DNA of 64,000 nt from Atherix ibis. Its lineage: Eukaryota > Arthropoda > Insecta > Diptera > Athericidae. The stretch lies in contig OY282608.1 in assembly GCA_958298945.1 (NCBI GenBank), positions 65,138,951 through 65,202,950 on the forward strand. Reading direction: 5' to 3'. A model generated the notes under the pieces. It was not told where the DNA came from. It saw only the letters and a list, made by a program, of their open reading frames with translations, and ran no database searches. Shown here one piece after another: positions 34,895 through 45,883 of the stretch; within the stretch, counting starts at the first letter, position 1; every line of letters starts with the position of its first letter. A program made the position numbers and the translations under genes.

Positions 34895-37504
34895 TTGGCT
34901 TGTTGGCTTGTTGGTTTATTGGTTTGTTGGCTTGTTGGCTTGTTGGTTTGTGAGTTTGTTGGTTTGTTGGTTTGTTGCTTTGTTGGTTTGTTGGCTTGTT
35001 GGCTTGTTGGCTTGTTGGTTTGTTGGTTTGTTAGTTTGTTGGCTTTTTGGTTACTTGGTTTGTTGGTTTGTTGGTTTGTTGGTTTGTTGGTTTGTTGGCT
35101 TGTTGGTTTGTTGGTTTGTTGGTTTGTTGGCTTGTTGGCTTGTTGGTTTGTTGGTTTGTTGGTTTGTTGGCTTGTTGGTTACTTAGTTTGTTGGTTTGTT
35201 GGCATGTTGGTTTGTTGGTTTGTTGGTTTGTTGGTTTGTTGGTTTGTTGGTTTGTTGGCTTGTTGGCTTGTTGCTTTGTTGGTTTGTTGGCTTGTTGGTT
35301 TGTTGGCTGGTTGGCTTTTTGGTTTGTTGGTTTTTTGGTTTGTTGGTTTGTTGGTTTGTTGGTTTGTTGGTTTGTTGGTTTATTTGTTTGTTGGTTTGTT
35401 GGCTTGTTGGTTTGTTGGTTTGTTGGTTTGTTGGCTTGTTGGTTTGTTGGTTTGTTGGTTTTTTGGTTTTGGTGGTTTGTTGGTTTGTTGGTTTGTTGGT
35501 TTGTTGGTGTATTTTTTTGTTGTTTTGTTGGCTTGTTGGTTTATTGGTTTGTTGGTTTGTTGCCTTGTTGGTATGTTGGTTTGTTGGCTTTTTGGCTTGT
35601 TGGTTTGTTGGTTTGTTGGCTTGTTGGTTACTTAGTTTGTTGGTTGGTTGGCATGTTGGTTTGTTGGTTTGTTGGTTTGTTGGCTTGTTGGTTTGTTGGT
35701 TTGTTGGTTTGTTGGCTTGTTGGTTTGTTGGTTTGTTGGCTTGTTGGTTTGTTAGTTTGTTGGTTTGTTGGTTTGATGGTTTGTTACTTTGTTGGTTTGT
35801 TGGTTTGTTGGCTTGTTGGCTTGTTGGTTTGTTGGCTTGTTGGTTTGTTAGTTTGTTGGCTTTTTGGTTACTTGGTTTGTTGGTTTGTTGGCTTATTGGC
35901 TTGTTGGTTTGTTGGTTTGTTGGTTTGTTGGCTTGTTGGTTTGTTAGATTGTTGGTTTGTTGGCTTGTTGGCTTGTTATTTTGTTGGTTTGTTGGCTTGT
36001 TGGCTTGTTGCTTTGTTGCTTTGTTGGTTTGTTGGCTTGTTAACTTGTTGGTTTGTTAGTTTGTTGGCTTTTTGGTTACTTCATTTGTTGGTTTGTTGGC
36101 TTGCTGGTTTGTTGGCTTGTTGATTTGTTGGTTTGTTGGTTTGTTGGCTTGTTGGCTTGTTGGTTTGTTGGTTTGTTGGTTTGTTGGTTTATTGGTTTGT
36201 TGGTTTGTTGGTTTGTTGGTTTTTTGTTTTGTTGGTTTGTTGGTTTGTTGGCTTGTTGGTTTGTTGGTTTGTTGGCTTGTTGGCTTGTTGGTTTGATGGT
36301 TTGTTGGCTTGTTGGTTACTTAGTTTGTTGGTTTGTTGGTTTGTTGGTTTGTTGGCTTGTTGGTTTGTTGGTTTGTTGGTTTGTTGCTTTGTTCGTTTGA
36401 TGGTTTGTTAATTTATTGGTTTTTTGGTTTGTTGATTTTTTGGTTTGTTGCTTTGTTGGTTTGTTGGTTTGTTGGCTTGTTGGCTTGTTGGTTTGTTGGC
36501 TTGTTGATTTGTTAGTTTTTTGGCTTTTTGGTTACTTGGTTTGTTGGTTTGGTGGCTTGTTGGCTTGTTGGTTTGTTCGTTTGTTGGATTGTTGGTTTGT
36601 TAGTTTGTTGGTTTGTTGGCTTGTTGGCTTGTTGGTTTGTTGCTTTGTTGGCTTGTTGGCTTGTTGGTTTGTTGATTTGTTGGTTTGTTGGTTTGTTGGT
36701 TTGTTGCTTTGTTCGTTTGATGGTTTGTTGGTTTGTTGGTTTTTTGGTTTGTTGGTTTTTTGGTTTGTTGCTTTGTTGCTTTGTTGGTTTGTTGGTTTGT
36801 TGGCTTGTTGGCTTGTTGGCTTGTTGGTTTGTTGGTTTGTTGGCTTGTTGGTTTGTTAGTTTGTTGGTTTGTTGGCTTGTTGGCTTGTTAGTTTGTTGTT
36901 TTGTTGGTTTGTTGGTTTGTTGGTTTTTTGGTTTGTTGGTTTGTTGGTTTGTTGGCTTGTTGGTTTGTTGGTTTGTTGGCTTGTTGGCTTGTTGGTTTAT
37001 TGGTTTGTTGGCTTGTTGGCTTGTTGGTTTGTGGGTTTGTTGGTTTGTTGGTTTGTTGCTTTGTTGGTTTGTTGGCTTGTTGGCTTGTTGGCTTGTTGGT
37101 TTGTTGGTTTGTTAGTTTGTTGGCTTTTTGGTTACTTGGTTTGTTGGTTTGTTGGTTTGTTGGCTTGTTGGTTTGTTGGCTTGTTGGTTTGTTGGTTTGT
37201 TAGTTTGTTGGTTTGTTGGCTTGTTGGCTTGTTGGCTTGTTGGTTTGTTGGTTTGTTGGTTTGTTGGCTTGTTGGTTACTTAGTTTGTTGGTTTGTTGGC
37301 ATGTTGGTTTGTTGGTTTGTTGGTTTGTTGGTTTGTCGGTTTGTTGGTTTGTTGGCTTGTTGCTTTGTTGGTTTGTTGGCTTGTTGGTTTGTTGGCTGGT
37401 TGGCTTGTTGGTTTGTTGGTTTTTTGGTTTGTTGGTTTGTTGGTTTGTCGGTTTGTTGGTTTGTTGGTTTGTTGGTTTGTTGGCTTGTTGGTTTGTTTGT
37501 GTGT
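34895..37504. repeat. 2610 bp tandem duplication, left copy
   Basis: Landmarks pair at exactly 2610 bp across the copy: GTGTATT at 35507 and 38117, TTACTTCATTTG at 36076 and 38686, and the long segments 35047-36123 and 37657-38733. Differences are isolated (GATGG at about 35779 where the right copy has GTTGG; TTTTTGTTTTG near 36228 where the right copy keeps TTTTTTGG; TTAATTTATTGG near 36410). Near the right end the offset is 2594-2602 because of one or two missing octamers. Confidence 0.85.
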
Positions 37505-37510
37505 TTGGCT
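37491..37510. other. Junction scar between the 2610 bp copies
   Basis: The boundary reads TTTGTTTGTGTGTTTGG, a string with GTGTGTTT that has no counterpart elsewhere in the two copies and breaks the octamer phase. To its left the array follows the end of the left copy; to its right it follows 34895 onward. It is what an end-joined or slipped duplication junction would leave. Confidence 0.65.
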
Positions 37511-40114
37511 TGTTGGCTTGTTGGTTTATTGGTTTGTTGGCTTGTTGGCTTGTTGGTTTGTGGGTTTGTTGGTTTGTTGGTTTGTTGCTTTGTTGGTTTG
37601 TTGGCTTGTTGGCTTGTTGGCTTGTTGGTTTGTTGGTTTGTTAGTTTGTTGGCTTTTTGGTTACTTGGTTTGTTGGTTTGTTGGTTTGTTGGCTTGTTGG
37701 TTTGTTGGCTTGTTGGTTTGTTGGTTTGTTGGTTTGTTGGCTTGTTGGCTTGTTGGTTTGTTGGTTTGTTGGTTTGTTGGCTTGTTGGTTACTTAGTTTG
37801 TTGGTTTGTTGGCATGTTGGTTTGTTGGTTTGTTGGTTTGTTGGTTTATTGGTTTGTTGGTTTGTTGGCTTGTTGGCTTGTTGCTTTGTTGGTTTGTTGG
37901 CTTGTTGGTTTGTTGGCTGGTTGGCTTGTTGGTTTGTTGGTTTTTTGGTTTGTAGGTTTGTTGGTTTGTTGGTTTGTTGGTTTGTTGGTTTATTTGTTTG
38001 TTGGTTTGTTGGCTTGTTGGTTTGTTGGTTTGTTGGTTTGTTGGCTTGTTGGTTTGTTGGTTTGTTGGTTTTTTGGTTTTGGTGGTTTGTTGGTTTGTTG
38101 GTTTGTTGGTTTGTTGGTGTATTTTTTTGTTGTTTTGTTGGCTTGTTGGTTTATTGGTTTGTTGGTTTGTTGCCTTGTTGGTATGTTGGTTTGTTGGCTT
38201 TTTGGCTTGTTGGTTTGTTGGTTTGTTGGCTTGTTGGTTACTTAGTTTGTTGGTTGGTTGGCATGTTGGTTTGTTGGTTTGTTGGTTTGTTGGCTTGTTG
38301 GTTTGTTGGTTTGTTGGTTTGTTGGCTTGTTGGTTTGTTGGTTTGTTGGCTTGTTGGTTTGTTAGTTTGTTGGTTTGTTGGTTTGTTGGTTTGTTACTTT
38401 GTTGGTTTGTTGGTTTGTTGGCTTGTTGGCTTGTTGGTTTGTTGGCTTGTTGGTTTGTTAGTTTGTTGGCTTTTTGGTTACTTGGTTTGTTGGTTTGTTG
38501 GCTTATTGGCTTGTTGGTTTGTTGGTTTGTTGGTTTGTTGGCTTGTTGGTTTGTTAGATTGTTGGTTTGTTGGCTTGTTGGCTTGTTGGTTTGTTGGTTT
38601 GTTGGCTTGTTGGCTTGTTGCTTTGTTGCTTTGTTGGTTTGTTGGCTTGTTAACTTGTTGGTTTGTTAGTTTGTTGGCTTTTTGGTTACTTCATTTGTTG
38701 GTTTGTTGGCTTGCTGGTTTGTTGGCTTGTTGATTTGTTGGTTTGTTGGTTTGTTGGCTTGTTGGCTTGTTGGTTTGTTGGTTTGTTGGTTTGTTGGTTT
38801 ATTGGTTTGTTGGTTTGTTGGTTTGTTGGTTTTTTGGTTTGTTGGTTTGTTGGTTTGTTGGCTTGTTGGTTTGTTGGTTTGTTGGCTTGTTGGCTTGTTG
38901 GTTTGATGGTTTGTTGGCTTGTTGGTTACTTAGTTTGTTGGTTTGTTGGTTTGTTGGTTTGTTGGCTTGTTGGTTTGTTGGTTTGTTGGTTTGTTGCTTT
39001 GTTCGTTTGATGGTTTGTTGGTTTATTGGTTTTTTGGTTTGTTGATTTTTTGGTTTGTTGCTTTGTTGGTTTGTTGGTTTGTTGGCTTGTTGGCTTGTTG
39101 GTTTGTTGGCTTGTTGATTTGTTAGTTTTTTGGCTTTTTGGTTACTTGGTTTGTTGGTTTGGTGGCTTGTTGGCTTGTTGGTTTGTTCGTTTGTTGGATT
39201 GTTGGTTTGTTAGTTTGTTGGTTTGTTGGCTTGTTGGCTTGTTGGTTTGTTGCTTTGTTGGCTTGTTGGCTTGTTGGTTTGTTGATTTGTTGGTTTGTTG
39301 GTTTGTTGGTTTGTTGCTTTGTTCGTTTGATGGTTTGTTGGTTTGTTGGTTTTTTGGTTTGTTTTTTTTTTGGTTTGTTGCTTTGTTGCTTTGTTGGTTT
39401 GTTGGTTTGTTGGCTTGTTGGCTTGTTGGTTTGTTGGTTTGTTGGCTTGTTGGTTTGTTAGTTTGTTTGTTTGTTGGCTTGTTGGCTTGTTAGTTTGTTG
39501 TTTTGTTGGTTTGTTGGTTTGTTGGTTTTTTGGTTTGTTGGTTTGTTGGTTTGTTGGCTTGTTGGTTTGTTGGTTTGTTGGCTTGTTGGCTTGTTGGTTT
39601 ATTGGTTTGTTGGCTTGTTGGCTTGTTGGTTTGTGGGTTTGTTGGTTTGTTGGTTTGTTGCTTTGTTGGTTTGTTGGCTTGTTGGCTTGTTGGCTTGTTG
39701 GTTTGTTGGTTTGTTAGTTTGTTGGCTTTTTGGTTACTTGGTTTGTTGGTTTGTTGGTTTGTTGGCTTGTTGGTTTGTTGGCTTGTTGGTTTGTTTGTTT
39801 GTTGGTTTGTTGGCTTGTTGGCTTGTTGGCTTGTTGGTTTGTTGGTTTGTTGGTTTGTTGGCTTGTTGGTTACTTAGTTTGTTGGTTTGTTGGCATGTTG
39901 GTTTGTTGGTTTGTTGGTTTGTTGGTTTGTCGGTTTGTTGGTTTGTTGGCTTGTTGGCTTGTTAGTTTGTTGGTTTGTTGGCTTGTTGGTTTGTTGGCTG
40001 GTTGGCTTGTTGGTTTGTTGGTTTTTTGGTTTGTTGGTTTGTTGGTTTGTTGGTTTGTTGGTTTATTTGTTTGTTGGTTTGTTGGCTTGTTGGTTTGTTG
40101 GTTTGTTGGTTTGT
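37505..40114. repeat. 2610 bp tandem duplication, right copy
   Basis: This is the right-hand partner of 34895-37504. It starts directly after an irregular stretch at 37491-37510. It carries its own change at 39362-39371, a run of ten T where the left copy has GG inside TTGGTTTTTTGG. The GGTTTTGGTGG and GTGTATT pair is at about 38077 and 38117. Confidence 0.85.
39362..39371 (+). repeat. Run of ten T
   Basis: The left-copy counterpart (about 36752) has a GG between T runs; here both G are replaced, giving ten T in a row. A second ten-T run is at 56201-56210, inside a GTGTATT landmark that normally has seven T. These are the longest homopolymers I see. They could act as pol III stop signals in a + sense transcript, but there is no pol III gene here. 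Confidence 0.7.
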
Positions 40115-40901
40115 TGGCTTGTTGGTTTGTTGGTTTGTTGGTTTTTTGGTTTTGGTGGTTTGTTGGTTTGTTGGTTTGTTGGTTTGTTGGTGTATTTTTT
40201 TGTTGTTTTGTTGGCTTGTTGGTTTATTGGTTTGTTGGTTTGTTGCCTTGTTGGTTTGTTGGTTTGTTGGCTTTTTGGCTTGTTGGTTTGTTGGTTTGTT
40301 GGCTTGTTGGTTACTTAGTTTGTAGGTTGGTTGGCATGTTGGTTTGTTGGTTTGTTGGTTTGTTGGCTTGTTGGTTTGTTGGTTTGTTGGTTTGTTGGCT
40401 TGTTGGTTTGTTGGTTTGTTGGTTTGTTGGCTTGTTGGTTTGTTAGATTGGTGGTTTGTTGGCTTGTTGGCTTGTTGTTTTGTTGGTTTGTTGGCTTGTT
40501 GGCTTGTTGCTTTGTTGGTTTGTTGGTTTGTTGGCTTGTTAACTTGTTGGTTTGTTAGTTTGTTGGCTTTTTGGTTACTTCATTTGTTGGTTTGTTGGCT
40601 TGCTGGTTTGTTGGCTTGTTGATTTGTTGGTTTGTTGGTTTGTTGGCTTGTTGGCTTGTTGGTTTGTTGGTTTGTTGGTTTGTTGGTTTATTGGTTTGTT
40701 GGTTTGTTGGTTTGTTGGTTTTTTGGTTTGTTGGTTTGTTGGTTTGTTGGTTTGTTGGCTTGTTGGTTTGTTGGTTTGTTGGCTTGTTGGCTTGTTGGTT
40801 TGATGGTTTGTTGGCTTGTTGGTTACTTAGTTTGTTGGTTTGTTGGTTTGTTGGCTTGTTGGCTTGTTGGTTTGTTGGTTAGTACGTTTGTTGGTTTGTT
40901 A

Positions 40902-42613
40902 GTTTGTTGGTTTGTTGGCTTGTTGGCTTGTTGGTTTGTTGGTTTTTTGGTTTGTTGGTTTGTTGGTTTGTTGGTTTGTTGGTTTGTTGGTTTGTTAGTT
41001 TATTTGATTGTTGGTTTGTTGGCTTGTTGGTTTGTTGGTTTGTTGGTTTGTTGGCTTGTTGGTTTGTTGGTTTGTTGGCTTGTTGGCTTGTTGGTTTGTT
41101 GGTTTGTTGGCTTGTTGGTTTGTTGGCTTGTTGGCTTGTTGGTTTGTTGGTTTGTTGGTTTAATTGTTGTTGGTTTGTTGGCTTGTTGGTTTGTTGCTTT
41201 GTTGGCTTGTTGGCTTGTTGGGTTGTTGGTTTGTTGGTTTGTTGGTTTGTTGGTTTGTTGGCTTGTTGGTTTGTTGGTTTGTTGGTTTGTTGGCTTGTTG
41301 GTTTGTTGGTTTGTTGGCTTGTTGGTTTGTTGGTTTGTTGGCTTATTGGTTTGTTGGTTTGTTGGTTTGTTGGCTTGTTGGCTTGTTGGTTTGTTGGTTT
41401 GTTGGTTTGTTGGTTTATTTGTTTGTTGGTTTGTTGGCTTGTTGGTTTGTTGGCTTGTTGGTTTGTTGGTTTGTTGGTTTTTTGGTTTTGGTGGTTTGTT
41501 GGTTTGTTGGTTTGTTGGTTTGTTGGTGTATTTTTTTGTTGTTTTGTTGGCTTGTTGGTTTATTGGTTTGTTGGTTTGTTGCCTTGTTGGTTTGTTGGTT
41601 TGCTGGCTTTTTGGCTTGTTGGTTTGTTGGTTTGTTGGCTTGTTGGTTACTTAGTTTGTTGGTTGATTGGCATGTTCGTTTGTTGGTTTGTTGGCTTGTT
41701 GGCTTGTTGGTTTGTTGGTTTGTTGGCTTGTTGGCTTGTTGGTTTGTTGAATTGTTGGTTTGTTGGTTTGTTGGCTTGTTGGCTTGTTGGTTTGTTGGTT
41801 TTTTGGTTTGTTGGTTTGTTGGTTTGTTGGTTTGTTGGTTTGTTGGTTTGTTAGTTTATTTGATTGTTGGTTTGTTGGCTTGTTGGTTTGTTGGTTTGTT
41901 GGTTTGTTGGCTTGTTGGTTTGTTGGTTTGTTGGCTTGTTGGCTTGTTGGTTTGTTGGTTTGTTGGCTTGTTGGTTTGTTGGCTTGTTGGCTTGTTGGTT
42001 TGTTGGTTTGTTGGTTTAATTGTTGTTGGTTTGTTGGCTTGTTGGTTTGTTGCTTTGTTGGCTTGTTGGCTTGTTGGGTTGTTGGTTTGTTGGTTTGTTG
42101 GTTTGTTGGTTTGTTGGCTTGTTGGTTTGTTGGTTTGTTGGTTTGTTGGCTTGTTGGTTTGTTGGTTTGTTGGCTTGTTGGTTTGTTGGTTTGTTGGCTT
42201 ATTGGTTTGTTGGTTTGTTGGTTTGTTGGCTTGTTGGCTTGTTGGTTTGTTGGTTTGTTGGTTTGTTGGTTTATTTGTTTGTTGGTTTGTTGGCTTGTTG
42301 GTTTGTTGGCTTGTTGGTTTGTTGGTTTGTTGGTTTTTTGGTTTTGGTGGTTTGTTGGTTTGTTGGTTTGTTGGTTTGTTGGTGTATTTTTTTGTTGTTT
42401 TGTTGGCTTGTTGGTTTATTGGTTTGTTGGTTTGTTGCCTTGTTGGTTTGTTGGTTTGCTGGCTTTTTGGCTTGTTGGTTTGTTGGTTTGTTGGCTTGTT
42501 GGTTACTTAGTTTGTTGGTTGATTGGCATGTTGGTTTGTTGGTTTGTTGGCTTGTTGGCTTGTTGGTTTGTTGGTTTGTTGGCTTGTTGGCTTGTTGGTT
42601 TGTTGAATTGTTG
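40902..42613. repeat. 856 bp near-perfect tandem duplication
   Basis: 40902-41757 and 41758-42613 align at 856 bp (107 octamers). TTTAATTG is at 41159 and 42015, GTGTATT at 41526 and 42382, and TTATTTGATTG near 40999 and 41855. In the stretches I compared base by base the only clear mismatch is ATGTTCG near 41673 against ATGTTGG near 42529. This is the freshest-looking large duplication in the window. Confidence 0.88.
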
Positions 42614-42880
42614 GTTTGTTGGTTTGTTGGCTTGTTGGTTTGTTGGTTTGTTGGCTTGTTGATTTGTTAGTTTGTTGGTTTGTTGGTTTGTTGGTTTGTT
42701 ACTTTGTTGGTTTGTTGGTTTGTTGGCTTGTTGGCTTGTTGGTTTTTTGGTTTGTTGGTTTGTTAGTTTGTTGGCTTTTTGGTTACTTGGTTTGTTGGTT
42801 TGTTGGCTTATTGGCTTGTTGGTTTGTTGGTTTGTTGGTTTGTTGTCTTGTTGGTTTGTTAGATTTTTGGTTTGTTGGCT

Positions 42881-43200
42881 TGTTGGCTTGTTGGTTTGTT
42901 GGTTTGTTGGCTTGTTGGCTTGTTGCTTTGTTGGTTTGTTGGTTTGTTGGCTTGTTAACTTGTTGGTTTGTTAGTTTGTTGGCGTTTTGGTTACTTCATT
43001 TGTTGGTTTGTTGGCTTGCTGGTTTGTTGGCTTGTTGATTTGTTGGTTTGTTGGTTTGTTGGCTTGTTGGCTTGTTGCTTTGTTGGTTTGTTGGTTTGTT
43101 GGCTTGTTAACTTGTTGGTTTGTTAGTTTGTTGGCTTTTTGGTTACTTCATTTGTTGGTTTGTTGGCTTGCTGGTTTGTTGGCTTGTTGATTTGTTGGTT
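42881..43200. repeat. 152 bp tandem duplication at a TTACTTCATTTG anchor
   Basis: The TTAACTTG to TTACTTCATTTG to GCTGG segment is present twice, with TTAC at 42991 and 43143, 152 bp apart (19 octamers). One mismatch is visible: GGCGTTTTGG in the left copy and GGCTTTTTGG in the right. Confidence 0.8.
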
Positions 43201-45877
43201 TGTTGGTTTGTTGGCTTGTTGGTTTGTTGGTTTGTTGGCTTGTTGGTTTGTTGGTTTGTTGGCTTCTTGGCTTGTTGGTTTGATGGTTTGTTGGCTTGTT
43301 GGTTACTTAGTTTGTTGGTTTGTTGGTTTGTTGGTTTGTTGTTTTGTTGGCTTGTTGGCTTGTTGGGTTGTTGGTTTGTTGGTTTGTTGGTTTGTTGGTT
43401 TGTTGGTTTGTTGGTTTGTTGGTTTGTTGGCTTGTTGGCTTGTTGGTTTGTTGGTTTGTTGGCTTGTTGGTTTGTTGGTTTGTTGGCTTGTTGGTTTGTT
43501 GGTTTGTTGGTTTGTTGGTTTGTTGGGTTGTTGGCTTGTTGGTTTGTTGGTTTGTTGGTTTGTTGGTTTATTTGTTTGTTAGTTTGTTGGCTTTTTGGTT
43601 ACTTGGTTTGTTGGTTTGTGGGCTTATTGGCTTGTTGGTTTGTTGGTTTGTTGGTTTGTTGGCTTGTTGGTTTGTTAGATTGTTGGTTTGTTGGCTTGTT
43701 GGCTTGTTGGTTTGTTGGTTTGTTGGCTTGTTGGCTTGTTGCTTTGTTGGTTTGTTGGTTTGTTGGCTTGTTAACTTGTTGGTTTGTTAGTTTGTTGGCT
43801 TTTTGGTTACTTCATTTGTTGGTTTGTTGGCTTGCTGGTTTGTTGGCTTGTTGATTTGTTGGTTTGTTGGTTTGTTGGCTTGTTGGATTGTTGGTTTGTT
43901 GGTTTGTTGGTTTGTTGGTTTATTGGTTTGTTGGTTTGTTGGTTTGTTGGTTTTTTGGTTTGTTGGTTTGTTGGTTTGTTGGTTTGTTGGCTTGTTGGTT
44001 TGTTGGCTTGTTGGCTTGTTGGCTTGTTGGTTTGATGGTTTGTTGGCTTGTTGGTTACTTAGTTTGTTGGTTTGTTGGTTTGTTGGTTTGTTGGCTTGTT
44101 GGCTTGTTGGTTTGTTGGTTAGTTCGTTTGTTGGTTTGTTAGTTTGTTGGTTTGTTGGCTTGTTGGCTTGTTGGTTTGTTGGTTTTTTGGTTTGTTGGTT
44201 TGTTGGTTTGTTGGTTTGTTGGTTTGTTAGTTTATTTGATTGTTGGTTTGTTGGCTTGTTGGTTTGTTGGTTTGTTGGTTTGTTGGCTTGTTGGTTTGTT
44301 GGTTTGTTGGCTTGTTGGCTTGTTGGTTTGTTGGTTTGTTGGCTTGTTGGTTTGTTGGCTTGTTGGCTTGTTGGTTTGTTGGTTTGTTGGTTTAATTGTT
44401 GTTGGTTTGTTGGCTTGTTGGTTTGTTGCTTTGTTGGCTTGTTGGGTTGTTGATTTGTTGGTTTGTTGGTTTGTTGGTTTGTTGGCTTGTTGGTTTGTTG
44501 GTTTGTTGGTTTGTTGGTTTGTTGGTTTGTTGGCTTGTTGGTTTGTTGGTTTGTTGGCTTATTGGTTTGTTGGTTTGTTGGTTTGTTGGCTTGTTGGCTT
44601 GTTGGTTTGTTGGTTTGTTGGTTTGTTGGTTTATTTGTTTGTTGGTTTGTTGGCTTGTTGGTTTGTTGGCTTGTTGGTTTGTTGGTTTGTTGGTTTTTTG
44701 GTTTTGGTGGTTTGTTGGTTTGTTGGTTTGTTGGTTTGTTGGTGTATTTTTTTGTTGTTTTGTTGGCTTGTTGGTTTATTGGTTTATTGGTTTGTTGGTT
44801 TGTTGCCTTGTTGGTTTGTTGGTTTGCTGGCTTTTTGGCTTGTTGGTTTGTTGGTTTGTTGGCTTGTTGGTTACTTAGTTTGTTGGTTGATTGGCATGTT
44901 GGTTTGTTGGTTTGTTGGTTTGTTGGCTTGTTGGTTTGTTGGTTTGTTGGCTTGTTGGCTTGTTGGTTTGTTGAATTGTTGGTTTGTTGGTTTGTTGGCT
45001 TGTTGGTTTGTTCGTTTGTTGGCTTGTTGATTTGTTAGTTTGTTGGTTTGTTGGTTTGTTGGTTTGTTACTTTGTTGGTTTGTTGGTTTGTTGGCTTGTT
45101 GGCTTGTTGGTTTGTTGGTTTGTTGGTTTGTTAGTTAGTTGGCTTTTTGGTTACTTGGTTTGTTGGTTTGTTGGCTTATTGGCTTGTTGGTTTGTTGGTT
45201 TGTTGGTTTGTTGTCTTGTTGGTTTGTTAGATTTTTGGTTTGTTGGCTTGTTGGCTTGTTGGTTTGTTGGTTTGTTGGCTTGTTGGCTTGTTGCTTTGTT
45301 GGTTTGTTGGTTTGTTGGCTTGTTAACTTGTTGGTTTGTTAGTTTGTTGGCTTTTTGGTTACTTTATTTGTTGATTTGTTGGCTTGCTGGTTTGTTGGCT
45401 TGTTGATTTGTTGGTTTGTTGGTTTGTTGGCTTGTTGGGTTGTTGGTTTGTTGGTTTGTTGGTTTGTTGGTTTATTGGTTTATTGGTTTGTTGGTTTGTT
45501 GGTTTGTTGGTTTTTTGGTTTGTTGGTTTGTTGGTTTGTTGGCTTGTTGGTTTGTTGGTTTGTTGGCTTGTTGGCTTGTTGGTTTGATGGTTTGTTGGCT
45601 TGTTGGTTACTTAGTTTGTTGGTTTGTTGGTTTGTTGGTTTGTTGCTTTGTTGGCTTGTTGGCTTGTTGGGTTGTTGGTTTGTTGGTTTGTTGGTTTGTT
45701 GGTTTGTTGGTTTGTTGGTTTGTTGGTTTGTTGGCTTGTTGGCTTGTTGGTTTGTTGGTTTGTTGGCTTGTTGGTTTGTTGGTTTGTTGGCTTGTTGGTT
45801 TGTTGGTTTGTTGGTTTGTTGGGTTGTTGGCTTGTTGGTTTGTTGGTTTGTTGGTTTGTTGGTTTATTTGTTTGTTA

Positions 45878-45883
45878 TACGTA
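45878..45883. other. TACGTA insertion that fits no octamer
   Basis: The sequence runs TTTGTTATACGTAGTTTG. The paralogous place near 43577 reads TTTGTTAGTTTG, so six bases, TACGTA, have been added between TTA and GTTTG. It is palindromic, contains a CpG, and I see no other ACG trinucleotide in the window. It shifts the octamer phase by 6 and accounts for the 750 bp spacing of flanking anchors. Confidence 0.8.

Noticed and set aside
39362..39371. Intrinsic or pol III terminator (ten T).
   Set aside because: There is no hairpin before it, no A or B box and no transcription unit; it arises by G to T changes in a TTGGTTTTTTGG context.
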